From Chrysomallon squamiferum (taxonomy: Eukaryota > Mollusca > Gastropoda > Neomphalida > Peltospiridae), in NCBI GenBank assembly GCA_012295275.1, contig CM022670.1, positions 3,153,335 through 3,217,334 of the forward strand: a stretch of 64,000 nt of DNA, in the 5' to 3' direction. Of the stretch, positions 46,940 through 58,500 are shown piece after piece. The notes beneath the pieces were generated by a model. That model saw only the letters and a list, made by a program, of their open reading frames with translations, was not told the origin of the DNA and did no database searches. Positions within the stretch are counted from its first letter, which is position 1, and each line of letters begins with the position of its first letter. Made by a program: the position numbers and the translations under genes.

Positions 46940-47600
46940 TTTGAACGTCTGTTGAAGTTACAATGCTAAAGCGATTGTGTTTCCAAACATTTCAAAACAT
47001 TTCGATCTGTCTCTCTGTCTCACTCAGTGTCGTATTTGTTAATTACACATCCAAAGTTCAGATTATTCGAACTGTAAGAACCGAAGATTTTAAGACTAGA
47101 CCTGTTCTCGTGTCCACCTATTTTCGGAACAAACAGCTTCAACTGTTTCGCTCGCTTGACAAACTTTTATTTGTAAATACTCGAAAGCGAATCAACACTT
47201 CAGATGAATTACACTGTAGATATTAATTTCAAAAGCTTTTCTTCGCCCCCTTTCAGTCTCCCATCGTATCGCTGAATGGCTAATATTTAATAACGAAATC
47301 CGACTGAGCCAGTTCTCCGTTTTCTCGCAGACGACAGAGTTTGCTATCACAGACGATATAGATCGTTTGATCGTTCGCACCAGTGTTTGTTTGTGGTTAC
47401 AGCGGTGAAACGATAGCTGTGCGGCACAGCGGTAGGAAAGACTACGAGAAGATTGCTGAATTACAGCGCCAACTGCCACGTGGGGAAACACGAGGAAACG
47501 ACGTATTGATTGCTGCTTGATGGAGTAGTGTAGAGTCGCGACAATCTTTACTTCGAGTTGCAGAGAACTGAAAAACAAGTTCACTCGCACCTCTTTCACG
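46940..47600 (-). promoter_or_regulatory. Presumed 5'UTR/promoter of GUCY1B1
   Basis: The stretch upstream of the ATG exon is richer in G+C between about 47,230 and 47,600 and is free of microsatellites. It includes a CACGTG E-box (47478-47483). A 135-codon minus-strand open frame here resembles no protein I know and is treated as chance. No TATA box is convincing. Start site unknown. Confidence 0.35.
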
Positions 47601-47801
47601 TTTTGTTCTTCTTGTTACATGTTAATTCAATAAAATCTTGCTGCAGCAAACACAAATTTTAAAAATGCGATGTGTTAATGCTGGCTGTGAGGAATTTACT
47701 GTAACTAATCCATATTTTTCTTCAGTCATTATCATATTTACAGTACGTGCAGTCAGCATTGTTAAAATACTGAAGACAGTTTCTCGTTAAAGCAAACGTT
47801 T

Positions 47802-47874
<73 letters not shown>
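47802..47874. repeat. (AAT)n/(ATT)n palindrome
   Basis: A run of AAT triplets (to about 47840) switches directly to ATT triplets (to 47874), making an almost perfect inverted repeat of about 36 bp per arm with no spacer. It could extrude as a cruciform or stall replication. Confidence 0.9.
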
Positions 47875-48220
47875 GGTTAATCGTTAAAATATAAAATAAA
47901 AGTTTTAAAAAGTGTTGATGTTATTGAAGTATGTAACCAAATAAATAATTCTTTAAAAGAATATATATTGTTAATTCGGAGTTTAGCTACAGATGAAATT
48001 TAAAATCCAAGATCAAATTTAAATTAAGATACACTGTTTCTTTTCTTGGTAATAAAGTTTAGAGTATTGGACTCACATTTGTATAGTAGCTGAGGGATTA
48101 CTTGGGTGGTGATATGGGGGAATCTTCCAACATATCCAGCAATAGTAACATTACACACACTTTTACTTTTTCCTTGAAACTTACTTGTTTATTTATTTAT
48201 TTATTTATTTATTTTTATGT

Positions 48221-48274
48221 ATAGTCGTTTATGTATTTAAATGTCTTTACCAAGGTTCTTTTGCTTATTTATTT

Positions 48275-48316
<42 letters not shown>

Positions 48317-48430
48317 CTATTTATTTATTTATTTTCTTTCTAATAAATGTCCAGTTCAAATTTTAATTAACAATCGTTTATGTATTTAAATGTCTTTATC
48401 AAAGTTCTTCTTTTGTTTATTTATTTTTAC
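48221..48430. repeat. Direct duplication with 148-bp offset, enclosing (ATCT)n
   Basis: TCGTTTATGTATTTAAATGT plus CTTTA at 48225 recurs at 48373, and both continue with CAARGTTCTT and TTATTTATTTTTA. Between the copies is (ATCT)n at 48277-48316. Confidence 0.7.
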
Positions 48431-48754
48431 ATTTCGTTGATTGATGAACCAGTTAGATGTTACTATTATCTATTATGAGCCTGGGCCAAGGGAGGCAACA
48501 GCATTCCCAAATGACAATTTATCAGCAAGAGTTATCCTACACACCTTAGTTCTGTATTTTGACTAGAAAATTCATTTAACATGAACGTAATATTATTGGC
48601 CATTCTGAATTATGTTATAGATTTATAAAACAATGAAATATTCCTCTCATTGAATACAAGAAAAATACGATCCAAAACATTATATACAGAACAAATTTAT
48701 AAAAACCAATTACGTTATGCAAACGAAACAGAGAAATGATTCCAATTCACTGTG

Positions 48755-48793
48755 TGACGTCATTCCTTGGAAACGTTCTTTTGAGTTCCCGCC
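48755..48793 (+). promoter_or_regulatory. CRE plus E2F-like site cluster
   Basis: A perfect CRE palindrome TGACGTCA (48755-48762) is followed 23 bp later by the E2F-type TTCCCGCC (48786-48793), then a donor-like CG|GTATGT. Located 3 kb upstream of the GAS2 start-codon exon, which must have a non-coding 5' exon. It is a candidate promoter/first exon for that gene; motif matches only. Confidence 0.25.
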
Positions 48794-49599
48794 ATCGGTA
48801 TGTAAAGAACCCTTTCACAAACAAAGGCAGTTGAAGTTCTGAACATTATTTCTGCTCTGCTGAATTTTAACAAATGGGTACTAAGGAGATAACACTGGAT
48901 ATTGAATTATTTAAGAAATCAACATGTTATTGCCTTATGAATGGAACTTCATAAACATTGTAAAATTTCAGTGACATGTGTAAATCGTCAACAACAAGAC
49001 AGAATGAATATCAGCCTAAGGCAGACTAATTCTTAAAAAGTGCATCTGCTCAGAAAGGAAGCACTGGAGAAGTGACAACATTAAGCAAAGACCTCTCAAG
49101 TATCCCTAGTGTGGAAACAAAGAAGCAAAGGAGTTCAGACTTACGTAATCAGGCTCTTTATGAATATATCCGCCATAGCAACCATAATGAATTGACAACA
49201 GAACTGTGCTAACCGACTGATGAACATAGAGTATTGAACTCATACATGATATAAGCATAAATGAATTCAAGACAGTATGCTTATTAGGTTCGTTTTACAC
49301 ACACACACACGCTCGCACGCACGCACACACACGTAATGTGTGGATATGTGTGCAGGTGAATGTATAAAGCATGCAAGATAAAGAAAGTGAAGTAGTCTAA
49401 GAATGAAATAACCAGAGTCCAATTCAATCAATTTGCATAATGCAGTTTCCTTTCTCTTTCAGCGCTATCGGTTTCTTTCTATGTTTTCGTCTTATAATAA
49501 TATATTTGTACTTTAAATAAGGCGCGTGAGAGTGTGCGTGCGTACACAAACATGTTGTACAAAATAATAAAATAAGTTTCTGATCACACTGTACGTTTT

Positions 49600-50100
49600 T
49601 TTGTTTTATTTGCGCGTGTTGTTTGTGTGTGCACGTCGATATACGTATGTATGTATGTGCGTATGCATGCATGTGTGTATGATTATACTTGGATATGTGT
49701 GTCTATATGTATGTGTGATTGAGTGTGGATTTTTGTTTGTAATATTTGTATATATATGTAAGTATACGTTCATATATGTATGTAAGTGTGGATATATCTT
49801 TGTGTGTACGTGCATTTGTCCATTTTCATTGGTGTGTACGTGCATCTGTGTGCGTTTCTTTAACTAGTTATATGTGTATTTGTGTTTATGTATGTTTCCG
49901 TTTCTCTTTATCGATGTTTGCTTATGTTTTTGTGTGTATTTAAGAGTGTATGTATCTGTATGTACGTATATATGTGCATGTGTATTTTTGTATGTGTATT
50001 TATACGTGTTTGTGTGTTAGTATGTGTGTGTGTACGTATTCATGTATTTGGGAGTTTGTTATCTGTTTCATTCTTTGTGTGTATATGCTTATATTCGTGC
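49600..50100. repeat. GTGT/GTAT-rich low-complexity block
   Basis: About 500 bp of degenerate GT/GTAT words between the divergent GUCY1B1 and GAS2 genes. Cys/Val/Tyr-rich translations here are repeat artefacts. Confidence 0.85.
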
Positions 50101-50110
50101 ACGGCTGATA

Positions 50111-50175
50111 GTTAATAAACAAAACACTTCAAAATATTTCTACATTATTTACTTCGGAAATACATCTTAATTAAA
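50111..50175 (+). repeat. Copy of the GAS2/TAF1 intergenic poly(A)-region sequence
   Basis: TTAATAAACAAAACACTTCA and AAATATTTCTACATTATTTAC closely match 57625-57688. The similarity is confined to about 65 bp, so this is a dispersed repeat or a small duplication. Confidence 0.6.
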
Positions 50176-50808
50176 AAAAAATGGCTTTTTACTTTCCTGT
50201 TTATAAAATTTAAGATAATAAAACTATTTTCCGAATATTGATTGACACCGTTTACTAGACTTGTTTAATTACAAGGTTGTCTGCGTTAAAGTTTGCAGCG
50301 AGAGGGGAAAAAAATTGACTTGACAAGTTTGACAAGAGTAAGTTGATATCTTTACATTGATGGTCGGTGATGCATGACAGATGACGTAGCAATGATGATA
50401 AATATTCATATTTGCACTGCATGCTTTATCTAATGAGCCTGTGCCCCTTTTTTAATTACATAGACATATGGACGATATATGGTTGTCTTGTAAAATCGTT
50501 TAACATAATTATGTTTTTTATCGGGAGGCTGTATTAAAAATATATTTCTGTTTTATCATTTATATCGCAAACCCGATCAACGAACGCGTTCAGCTACATT
50601 AGATTCGCTGACAAGGGAACCAGGCATCTACTCTCACTGTTGATGATTTCTCTTTTCCCATGAAAGATACAGTTCGACGATTCTAATTCAAAGTGTGATA
50701 ATGATTCGTGCCCCATGGGATGAATAGCTAGGTATAAAGTGAAGCGTTTCCACAAGATTTTGTTATTTTATGTTGTTGTGACAACAAACAGGAAGGAAAT
50801 CGACAGAA

Positions 50809-50818
50809 GCGCATGCGT
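50809..50818 (+). promoter_or_regulatory. NRF1-like palindrome upstream of GAS2
   Basis: GCGCATGCGT closely fits the NRF1 consensus and lies about 1 kb before the GAS2 start-codon exon, next to an ETS-like GGAAGGAA. An alternative GAS2 promoter to the 48.8-kb cluster. CpG-containing motifs are rare in this AT-rich sequence, which lends some weight. Confidence 0.3.
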
Positions 50819-51801
50819 GATAATGTAAAGTTATTATTAGTTTTTAAAAATATTTCCTGAACAAAAAATTGTGTTATATCTATATATACTTGTTTGTTTT
50901 GTTTTAACGTATGTATGTGGTAGTAGTGTTTATTGTAATGCTTATACCGGTATTGTTAATGAGATAGTGTCTCAGTGTAGCAGTTTACAAAACGGAGTGT
51001 TTACGTTTCCATCGGAACGATTTGCGTAATCCGAATAAAAATTATTAGAATTTATCATAATAAATAAATAAATAAATAAATAAATAATAACAACAAATTA
51101 ATTAATAAAAAAATCGTAAATGTTTGCTATCTCTATATAAATAAAAGTACATTTCTACTACCACATGCGTATAATGTTAGTTTTGGAATGGTACATGAAC
51201 GAATTTAATACTATGATGTTTTTTGACGAAAGATAATGTTGTTGTTCAAGTTTCAGCATAGCTAAAACTTTTATTTTTATTTTGCAAAGAAATAAAATAT
51301 CAGGTAATTAGTTTCTGTTTCAAAAATACTTTCATTATTATTATTATTATTTTTTTATTATTTATTTATTTATTATATTTTTAATATTAAATATAACATT
51401 GTTACATTATATTCATATAATAATTGTGTATTTAATAAAAATAACAAAAATAGTATTTTATTATGATTATTTGTGTAGTTAAAATAATTATTCTTTGTTA
51501 TTTGCTACTATTTGAAGTTTCTTTTTTCTGTTTTATTATTATTTTTTATTATTGGTAGATTATTACAGTCAATCTACTTGAGGCTATATGTAAATATGTC
51601 AAAGCTGCTGCTATTTAAAAAGAATACATAAAATTATCATTTATTTATTTATTTATTTATTATTATTTAAACTAAAATATTAGTCTTGATGTAGTTGTTC
51701 TGTTCTTTATGCTACTGTTCAAAAAATGGCATAAATTGTTGAATGTGTTGTTTTTTATTATTATTATTTTTGTATTACTGTTTTACTTGTAGACTTGAAA
51801 A

Positions 51802-51937
51802 ATGAGTTATCCTCAAATAGATACAGATGAACAGTCTCCTGATGATGAAATTTTCAGTCAGGAAATTCAGTTTTTGCAGGACAGTAGTCTGGCTCCTTTG
51901 AAAGAGGACCTTGTTGTCTGGCTCAGTAAAACTCTAG
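51802..51937 (+). CDS. GAS2: GAS2-family coding exon 1
   Basis: 136 nt from ATG (MSYPQIDTDEQ..) to phase 1. It holds the acidic N-terminal tail and the first CH helix, APLKEDLVVWLSKTL. Donor CTCTAG|GTACAG. The exon's own acceptor is at 51792, so it begins 9 nt before the ATG. Confidence 0.9.
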
Positions 51938-53195
51938 GTACAGAACTAATGTGACAATGTGTCTTGTTTTAACACATAATATATCAGGATATACATGTAT
52001 TACAATAATCAATATACATTTACCAGTTTAATATTTTTTATACCTGCATTGTTTGTAGTTTAAATATGTCGGAATGTGTTTGTTTTACAATAATCAGTAT
52101 AAAGGTATCAGTTTAATATTACACTAATACAGTTGGGATTTTCAAATTTAAAAAAAAAAAAAAAAAAATTTAATTAAAATAAATCTTTTGTAGATGGTGC
52201 TGTATTTATATATATATTATTATTATTATTATTTATACCAGAGCAATACAATCATTTACTCTAAATTACACATGCTTTTATTATTTATATTATATTGTAA
52301 TAAAAAATGTAAAAAAAAAAAAAAAATTATCTTTTTCACACCAAATAAGTTAAGTGTCAAAGTTCTTAAACTGGTTTTCTTAAATTTTTTCTCACTGAAT
52401 TTCAGAAATTGAAGTAACAGTGGAAACTTTGATGGATGTTTTAGCCAATGGTGGACAACTGTGCAGACTTGCAAAAGTTGTAGAAAACAAGGCAACAGAA
52501 TGTGCGAAAGAAGGAAAAGTGACTGAAGTATGTTTAATAAAGAAATAAATATTTCTTCCTAAGTCAAATATTTTTATTATTTTGTCAGAATGTTAAAGAA
52601 AAATATAATTAAAGGTTTTAAATTAGCTTACACTATGAAAATGATGTTAAGAAACTGAAACACTAAATTCACCAGATAATCAATCACTAATTGTCTTGTA
52701 TTATAGAAAAATAAATACAACACAATTACTTACTTTTTATTTATTTATATAAAATCATGAGCACATAGGGGGTTTAAGAAAGCAAAAGAGTTGATTTTGC
52801 TCGAAAAACTAGTACTAATTTCTTCTTGCTTTGCCTAAATTTTCATAAGAAATTGGAAGGAAATTTGTCCCTGTTATTAGGGGCAAAAATCCTTTGTTAT
52901 TAGAAGCATATATTTTTCCAGTCCAATATATAATGTATTAATATCATTACAGAAATATAATATTGTTTTTTTTAAATAGACAAAATTAGTAAAACATTCC
53001 TTATTGTACAGAAACTTCCCAACCACAAGATGAAGTGCAATATGCAGGCAAAACCAGGAAGCTGGTTTGCTAGAGATAACATAGCCAACTTCCTTGGCTG
53101 GTGCAAAGAATGGGGAATTAAAGATTCATGTTTGTTTGAAACTGAGGATCTGGGTAAATTACATTTTTTTATTAAATTTTATTATTTTTTATTTT

Positions 53196-53246
<51 letters not shown>

Positions 53247-55539
53247 AATTCTTTGCTATTTTAAGTTTTTTGTCATAGATTTATAATTTACTATTACACT
53301 TTTATACCAAAAGAAAAGGAAAAGAAAATGAATACATGTTTAGTGATTTTTGCTAAAACTGTTATATTGAATATTACATATAAAAACCAATATACAAATT
53401 AATGTTTTCTGTCAAGATTTACAATTTACTATTACAGATTCATACAAAAAACAAAAGAAAATGAACATATATTTAAGTGATTTTTATCAAAACTCATATT
53501 CAATATTACATATAAAATGCAATATTCAAATTAATGTTTTCTGTCAAGATTTACAATTTACTATTACAGTTTCGCATAGAAAGGAGAAGCCAGTCATTAC
53601 ATGTCTTTTAGAGCTTGCTAGACTAGGATATAAATATGGCCTTGAGCCGCCTGCTATTATAAAACTGGAGGAAGAGATTGAAGAAGAGAATGAGGTGGTT
53701 GAATCTTCTGTAAAAGAGGAAGTCAGCGAATCTTTCACAAAAAGACCTCAGACTGGAAGAAAAACGCCTTCCAAAAAAATCAGTCTTGATGCAGAAGTAT
53801 GATGTTTGATGGAATCTTCTTTCTTTTTTTCTTAAATTAAATGAATGCTTATTATTATGTATTGAAGAAAAAATTAGCAGAAATTTGTTTTTAATATTTC
53901 TTTAATTTATCTACAAAATATTTATTTTAAAAATTTCATTTATGTAACACATTTAAGATTTTTGATGGAATAATTTTTGTTGTTTTTTAAAATTAGATAA
54001 ACGTTATTATATTAAACCAAAAAAATGTCAGAAAATTAGCTAAAATTTCTTTTATATTTCTTTAATCTGTACTACAAAATAATTATTTAAAGAATTCAAA
54101 TATAATATAAATTGATAATATAAACATAATACACACTTGGTGTTACAATTAATCTAAATCTTGTTTATTATTTTTCATTGTTAATTTTACTTCAGTTTTT
54201 AAATGATGAATTTGTTAGTTAAAATAAATAGTTATTAAATATCTAACCATTCAAAATACAGTTAAAAACAAAAAAATATGTAAAAGACTCAACACAAGAT
54301 TATTTGATATTTTCACTTCTTATAATTAATTATTTTACTTACAATTACTGTCTTTCAGTTACTAGCTAAAGAAAAAATGAAGCATCATGATTTTCAAATA
54401 TTAATTTTGTTATTATTGTTGTTGTTGTTAATTCTACTACTACTACTACCACCACTACAGCTACTACTCTACTTTAATTATCATTATTATTATTATTACA
54501 GGATGTTTTCTTTTTGCAATTATATTGTTTTTCAATATTAATTACGATTGTGTAGGTGAAGAATATGGCCAGAAAGTGTCACTGTGAAGAAAATGTCAAG
54601 AGGATAAGAGAAGGATTTTACAATATTTTTGGAAAGACAATCTTTATCAGGGTATAGCATCCTCAGTTACATTTTTCCTTTCATCTAATTTTATTAACAA
54701 AATTCAGTGTGAAATGAGGCATTTATCTATGAACCTGTATTTGGAAACAATTATTTATCTGACTTTAAGTTTTGCATTAATTTTCGAATGTTTTTTTATA
54801 AAAACATTTGGAAAATTTCTTGAACAAAGTTCTGATAATTTTATTTTTGACAGTTAATGATGGATACAGAGATAGTTTATTAATAATTGGTATAATCAGT
54901 AAAAATCAAATAAAAAGTAGGTCAGAGAAATTTTAGCTTGTTTCTTTTTCTTTTTGTTCTTTTTTCTATTTTTTTAATAAAAAGTTTTAAATTAATAATG
55001 TACTGATATAACATTTTAAATGTTACATTTTATTTTGTTGTTGTTAATTCATAGACATATAATATAAATTCCCTGTCTATGGGAAGATGCTTAGAAAAGA
55101 ATAAATTAATAAATAAATAAAAATAATAATAAATATGAAAAAAATATTCCAGTTTATGGAAAGATTGGTACAAAAAAATGAATGAATGAATGAATGAATA
55201 AAAATATTAACCAAAAAAGTAAATAACAAAAATTATAATAAATAATAATAACAAAAAAAAAACCTGTTAAAATAGCAAAAACAACTGTTCACATCATAAA
55301 ATTATCGGACTGTTATGACACATTTAGTTTTTACGTGATCTGTGTGTGTGTTTCAGCTGCTCAACGACAGACACTTAATGGTGCGTGTTGGAGGAGGGTG
55401 GAACACTCTGCAGCACTACCTGATTCATCACAACCCTCTCCAGGTTTTTGTCTTCAGCAAATCTGACAGTCACGATAATGTTCTAGAGAATGTCGGTGGA
55501 GATCAGTTTCTGTACATCAAAGCTAAGTACAAATCCTGA
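51802..55539 (+). CDS. GAS2: GAS2-family cytoskeletal linker (CH + GAR domains), complete
   Basis: Growth-arrest-specific-2 family protein: an actin-binding-type calponin-homology domain plus a microtubule-binding GAR (GAS2) domain. Exons 51802-51937, 52406-52527, 53012-53153, 53570-53796, 54556-54651 and 55357-55539 join in phase to 301 aa (human GAS2 is 313). Residues about 33-160 form the CH domain (LKEDLVVWLSKTL, NGGQLCRLAK, GSWFARDNIANFLGWCKEWG, CLLELARLGYKYG). An acidic/Ser-Lys linker (155-209) follows, then GAR at about 212-285 with KCHCEENVK and HLMVRVGGGWNTLQHYL. Only two of the four Cys usually seen in GAR domains are present (C217, C219; K224 and L269 replace the others). All introns are GT-AG and 416-759 bp, far shorter than in the upstream gene. 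The ATG exon has an acceptor (TTACTTGTAG) 9 nt before the ATG, so a non-coding 5' exon lies upstream. Confidence 0.93.
52406..52527 (+). CDS. GAS2: GAS2-family coding exon 2
   Basis: 122 nt, E46-E86: IEVTVETLMDVLANGGQLCR and AKVVENKATECAKEG. Acceptor GAATTTCAG, donor ACTGAA|GTATGT. This is the central CH-domain region. Confidence 0.92.
53012..53153 (+). CDS. GAS2: GAS2-family coding exon 3
   Basis: 142 nt, K87 to V134 (split): HKMKCNMQAKPGSWFARDN, NFLGWCKEWGIKDSCLFETE. FFARDN/FWARDN-type motifs are diagnostic for the GAS2/GAS2-like CH domain. Acceptor TTGTACAG, donor CTGG|GTAAAT. A 45-nt poly-T run begins 45 nt into the following intron. Confidence 0.93.
53198..53242 (+). repeat. 45-nt poly-T in GAS2 intron 3
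   Basis: An uninterrupted T run 45 nt after the exon 3 donor. Its length in the assembly may be inaccurate. Confidence 0.95.
53267..53569 (+). repeat. Triplicated 3' end of GAS2 intron 3
   Basis: Three tandem units of about 132-138 bp share GATTTACAATTTACTATTACA. Unit 3 supplies the true acceptor (53568-53569). Unit 2 has an intact acceptor exactly 132 bp upstream (53436-53437). In unit 1 the AG is AC. Units also share AAATGAA, AGTGATTTTT and AATATTACATATAAAA. Confidence 0.85.
53570..53796 (+). CDS. GAS2: GAS2-family coding exon 4
   Basis: 227 nt, V134-E209. It ends the CH domain (KPVITCLLELARLGYKYGLEPP) and encodes the acidic linker rich in Glu, then a basic Ser/Thr/Lys stretch. Acceptor ACTATTACAG, donor GCAGAA|GTATGA. 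Retention of the following intron would add one Val and stop, giving a CH-only protein. An upstream duplicate acceptor at 53436-53437 would extend the exon in frame by 44 codons. Confidence 0.9.
54556..54651 (+). CDS. GAS2: GAS2-family coding exon 5 (GAR domain start)
   Basis: 96 nt, V210-R241: ARKCHCEENVKRIREGFY and FGKTIFIR. Acceptor TTGTGTAG, donor ATCAGG|GTATAG, phase 0 at both ends. It carries the CxC pair (C217, C219) of the GAR domain; the next Cys of the family pattern is Lys here. Confidence 0.9.
55357..55539 (+). CDS. GAS2: GAS2-family last coding exon
   Basis: 183 nt, L242-S301 and TGA: LLNDRHLMVRVGGGWNTLQ is the GAR signature, followed by HYLIHHNPLQV and a tail ending YIKAKYKS, like the SYKAK end of vertebrate GAS2. 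Acceptor GTGTTTCAG. Confidence 0.94.
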   Translation: MLNDRHLMVRVGGGWNTLQHYLIHHNPLQVFVFSKSDSHDNVLENVGGDQFLYIKAKYKS

Positions 55540-58500
55540 AACAGTCCTTTGTTCAGTTGTAAAATAATTTACATGTAAATAATTATCATTTAGGTTAATT
55601 AAATACTCTGATATAGTCCTATGTTAAAATGTAAAATAACTGACAGTAATTAAGTTCCAGGCCAAATCATTCCAAATACCAGTTCCTTTTTGTCAAAGTT
55701 TTTCGAGTGATGGAAGAAAACAATTGTTTTAGATTACAAAAATTACATTACAGTTGACATTTAGTAAATAAATCTAACAGAAAATCAGGAGAACAGAAAT
55801 AAATCAGTGTGCATCAAAAAATGTGATAAAAAATGCAGATTGTTGTGATATATGTATATATGTATATGTTTGCCTTGTTGGTTGTTTGAAAAATAGTATT
55901 AACTAAAATTTAATATATTTTATTTTTTTAACTTTTGTTTTATTACATAAATCATACGGGTATTTTTAACATTCCAGTAAATTAACATGTATATTTTTAT
56001 GTACATACAAGTTGCTGTATACAGAGGAGTGTACTGAAGTACTTAATATTATTAAATCTTTGCCTTACTTTAGTGAACAGTTGTGTTTTATGAACGGTGC
56101 AGTGTATTAGTACCTGTCTTGTGATGTTCTGGTTGAGTGATACTTTTGAACTGAATTTGTTTATAAGTGTTGTGATCTTTCAAAAAATATTTACTACTTA
56201 GAATATTACATTTTATATTACATTATTAATTTATTTTTTTGTTTTTGTTATTGTTGGTTTAATTCATAAAAATAAACCCCAAAACTTGCTTGTTTGAAGG
56301 AAGATGTTTATATTAAAAAAAAAAAAAATAATAAAATGGCTTATTCTGAATGTAAACTGTATTAGATATTGCTTTTTGGTTCATGAACCAGGTTGAATTT
56401 GGGCACCAAATTGGTGAAGGTATCCAATATAAACTTTTAATTGTTGTGGTTTCTGAAGTGTCCAGTTTGGTTCACTTACAGTGTGAATGATGGGATGGCT
56501 ATGGACTGTGTAGTCTTGTTCATTTTTTTATTTTTAGCATTGCAATGTCAAGCATTTTGATATATGCAGTCTTGGGACTCACTAGTTTGACAATCATTCC
56601 CAACAATATTGTGGTTATAATGTTGTAACACAAGTGCATGGGTTTCAGACCATTTCAAGATACTTTCAAAAGACTGTTCTGTTTCACGTGGTAGACTTTT
56701 CCATCTGTGAAATCGGTTTTCTGGACAAAATCATACATGATTTACTCATCTGGAATTGTGGTGATTAAAGTATTCAAATGAAATGTGTCTAAAGTTACAT
56801 TCAGCTAAATATCTTATCATTAATTAATAAGACAGGAGAGAAATATGTTATCTGTTTTGTCAGTGATCAAATGGGAAGTGAATGTTAATTGTAGCTAACC
56901 CAAGATTAAGAATAATGTTAAAAACATACCATGATAGAAGCACTGGCATGAAACCACTTTTCAAATGCATTTGCATTAAGTATTATTGTAAAACAAATAT
57001 GTGGATTGTTTCTTTTATGTTATAAATACCTGAATTTTCTTGTAACAATTTCCACATTTAGAAAACAGCTAAATTAATATAAAATTAATATAAAATGGGT
57101 GAAGAATTCAATTCTTGTTTCTCTCTGCAAAGTAAATATTCTTTTACTAAACTTTGAAGTAAATGTTAAAAATAAAAAAGTAACTGTGATATTTGTATTA
57201 GAATTTGCTTGTTGTATATATCAAGAAATAACAAACTGTATTACATTTTGACATATTAGGGACTATATCCTATATGATATACTAATGTTATATTCTAAAC
57301 ATGTTTTTAAATATATACTTATATATTTTCGAAGATTTTTTTTCTTGTACATTTTGTAAATTATTTATTATTTGCATTTTCGTGTGTTTGGGTAAGCTGT
57401 ATTATTATATATGTTTATTATGACTGTAACTTAAAAGTATATTTTACTAATTAAAGTATTACTGGCATTGGTTTTTGTTTTGTTTGGATTATTTTATGGT
57501 TTTTTATTATTATTATTTTTTTTTTCTGCATTTCTCGTGTTTTTGTTATTTTAATTATCCCTATCAACACTTCCAGCAAAAATTTATTTCATTTATGAAC
57601 TGAACAATTTTATTACTCTTGTTAATTAATAAACAAAACACTTCAAAATGTTTATACATTTATTTACATCACAAATATACATAGATTAACTAAACCAAGA
57701 TGAAGATTTACACCAAAGACTACAGCATTAAAACTTGTGCCTGCACAAGAAGATAAACTTAACATGAATACTGAAAGTTTTTATTATTCCAGATGTAGAA
57801 AAACAAACAAGTGTTTGTTCAATGACCACTCCACACATATTTGTGTTAAACATGATTTTGTTATAAAAGTATAAGAAAAACACAGTGATAGAATCTTTTC
57901 ATACTAAGGATCCATTTCATTTCATACTTAAATAAATCATTAATCATTTGTTGATTTTTATATTATTTTAATTATATTTTTACATGGTTCAGCTTACACA
58001 TTCCTAAATTTAATAAAAATATATAAAAAAATAAATAAAAAAATACATGCAGATTATCTGTATCAGCTATATTTGAAATATAAATGAATCCATATTCTGA
58101 CTAAGATTCAATTCTCAGGTTATCCATTATGTTCCCATATGCCCCAACTTCTTAAATCTGAAACACTTTTGGTCCCAAGCATTTCAGGTAAAGAATCCTG
58201 TACAATGTATTTTTGAAGAAGACTGATAGTTTCACTCACTGACTCTGAAAGGATTGCTAAACTGTCTTAAATAAATGATTATGTACAAGAAATAGTAATA
58301 GAAAACCTGAACCAGCAGGCAAAATGGATGTGATGTATCCCTTCTCTTTCTTTCTGACACAACTATGAAATTTATACATTATGGATATTAATCACCAAGT
58401 ATTCATCCAGTGTAACTTTTTAAAGACTCATCACAAGTATTCTCTATCACCAAACAAACAAACACTGTAACAGAACTTGATAATGTGGATATTTCTTCGT

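Noticed and set aside
47192-47599. 135-codon minus-strand frame upstream of GUCY1B1
   Set aside because: No recognisable domain, compositionally unremarkable, and located where the 5'UTR/promoter is expected.
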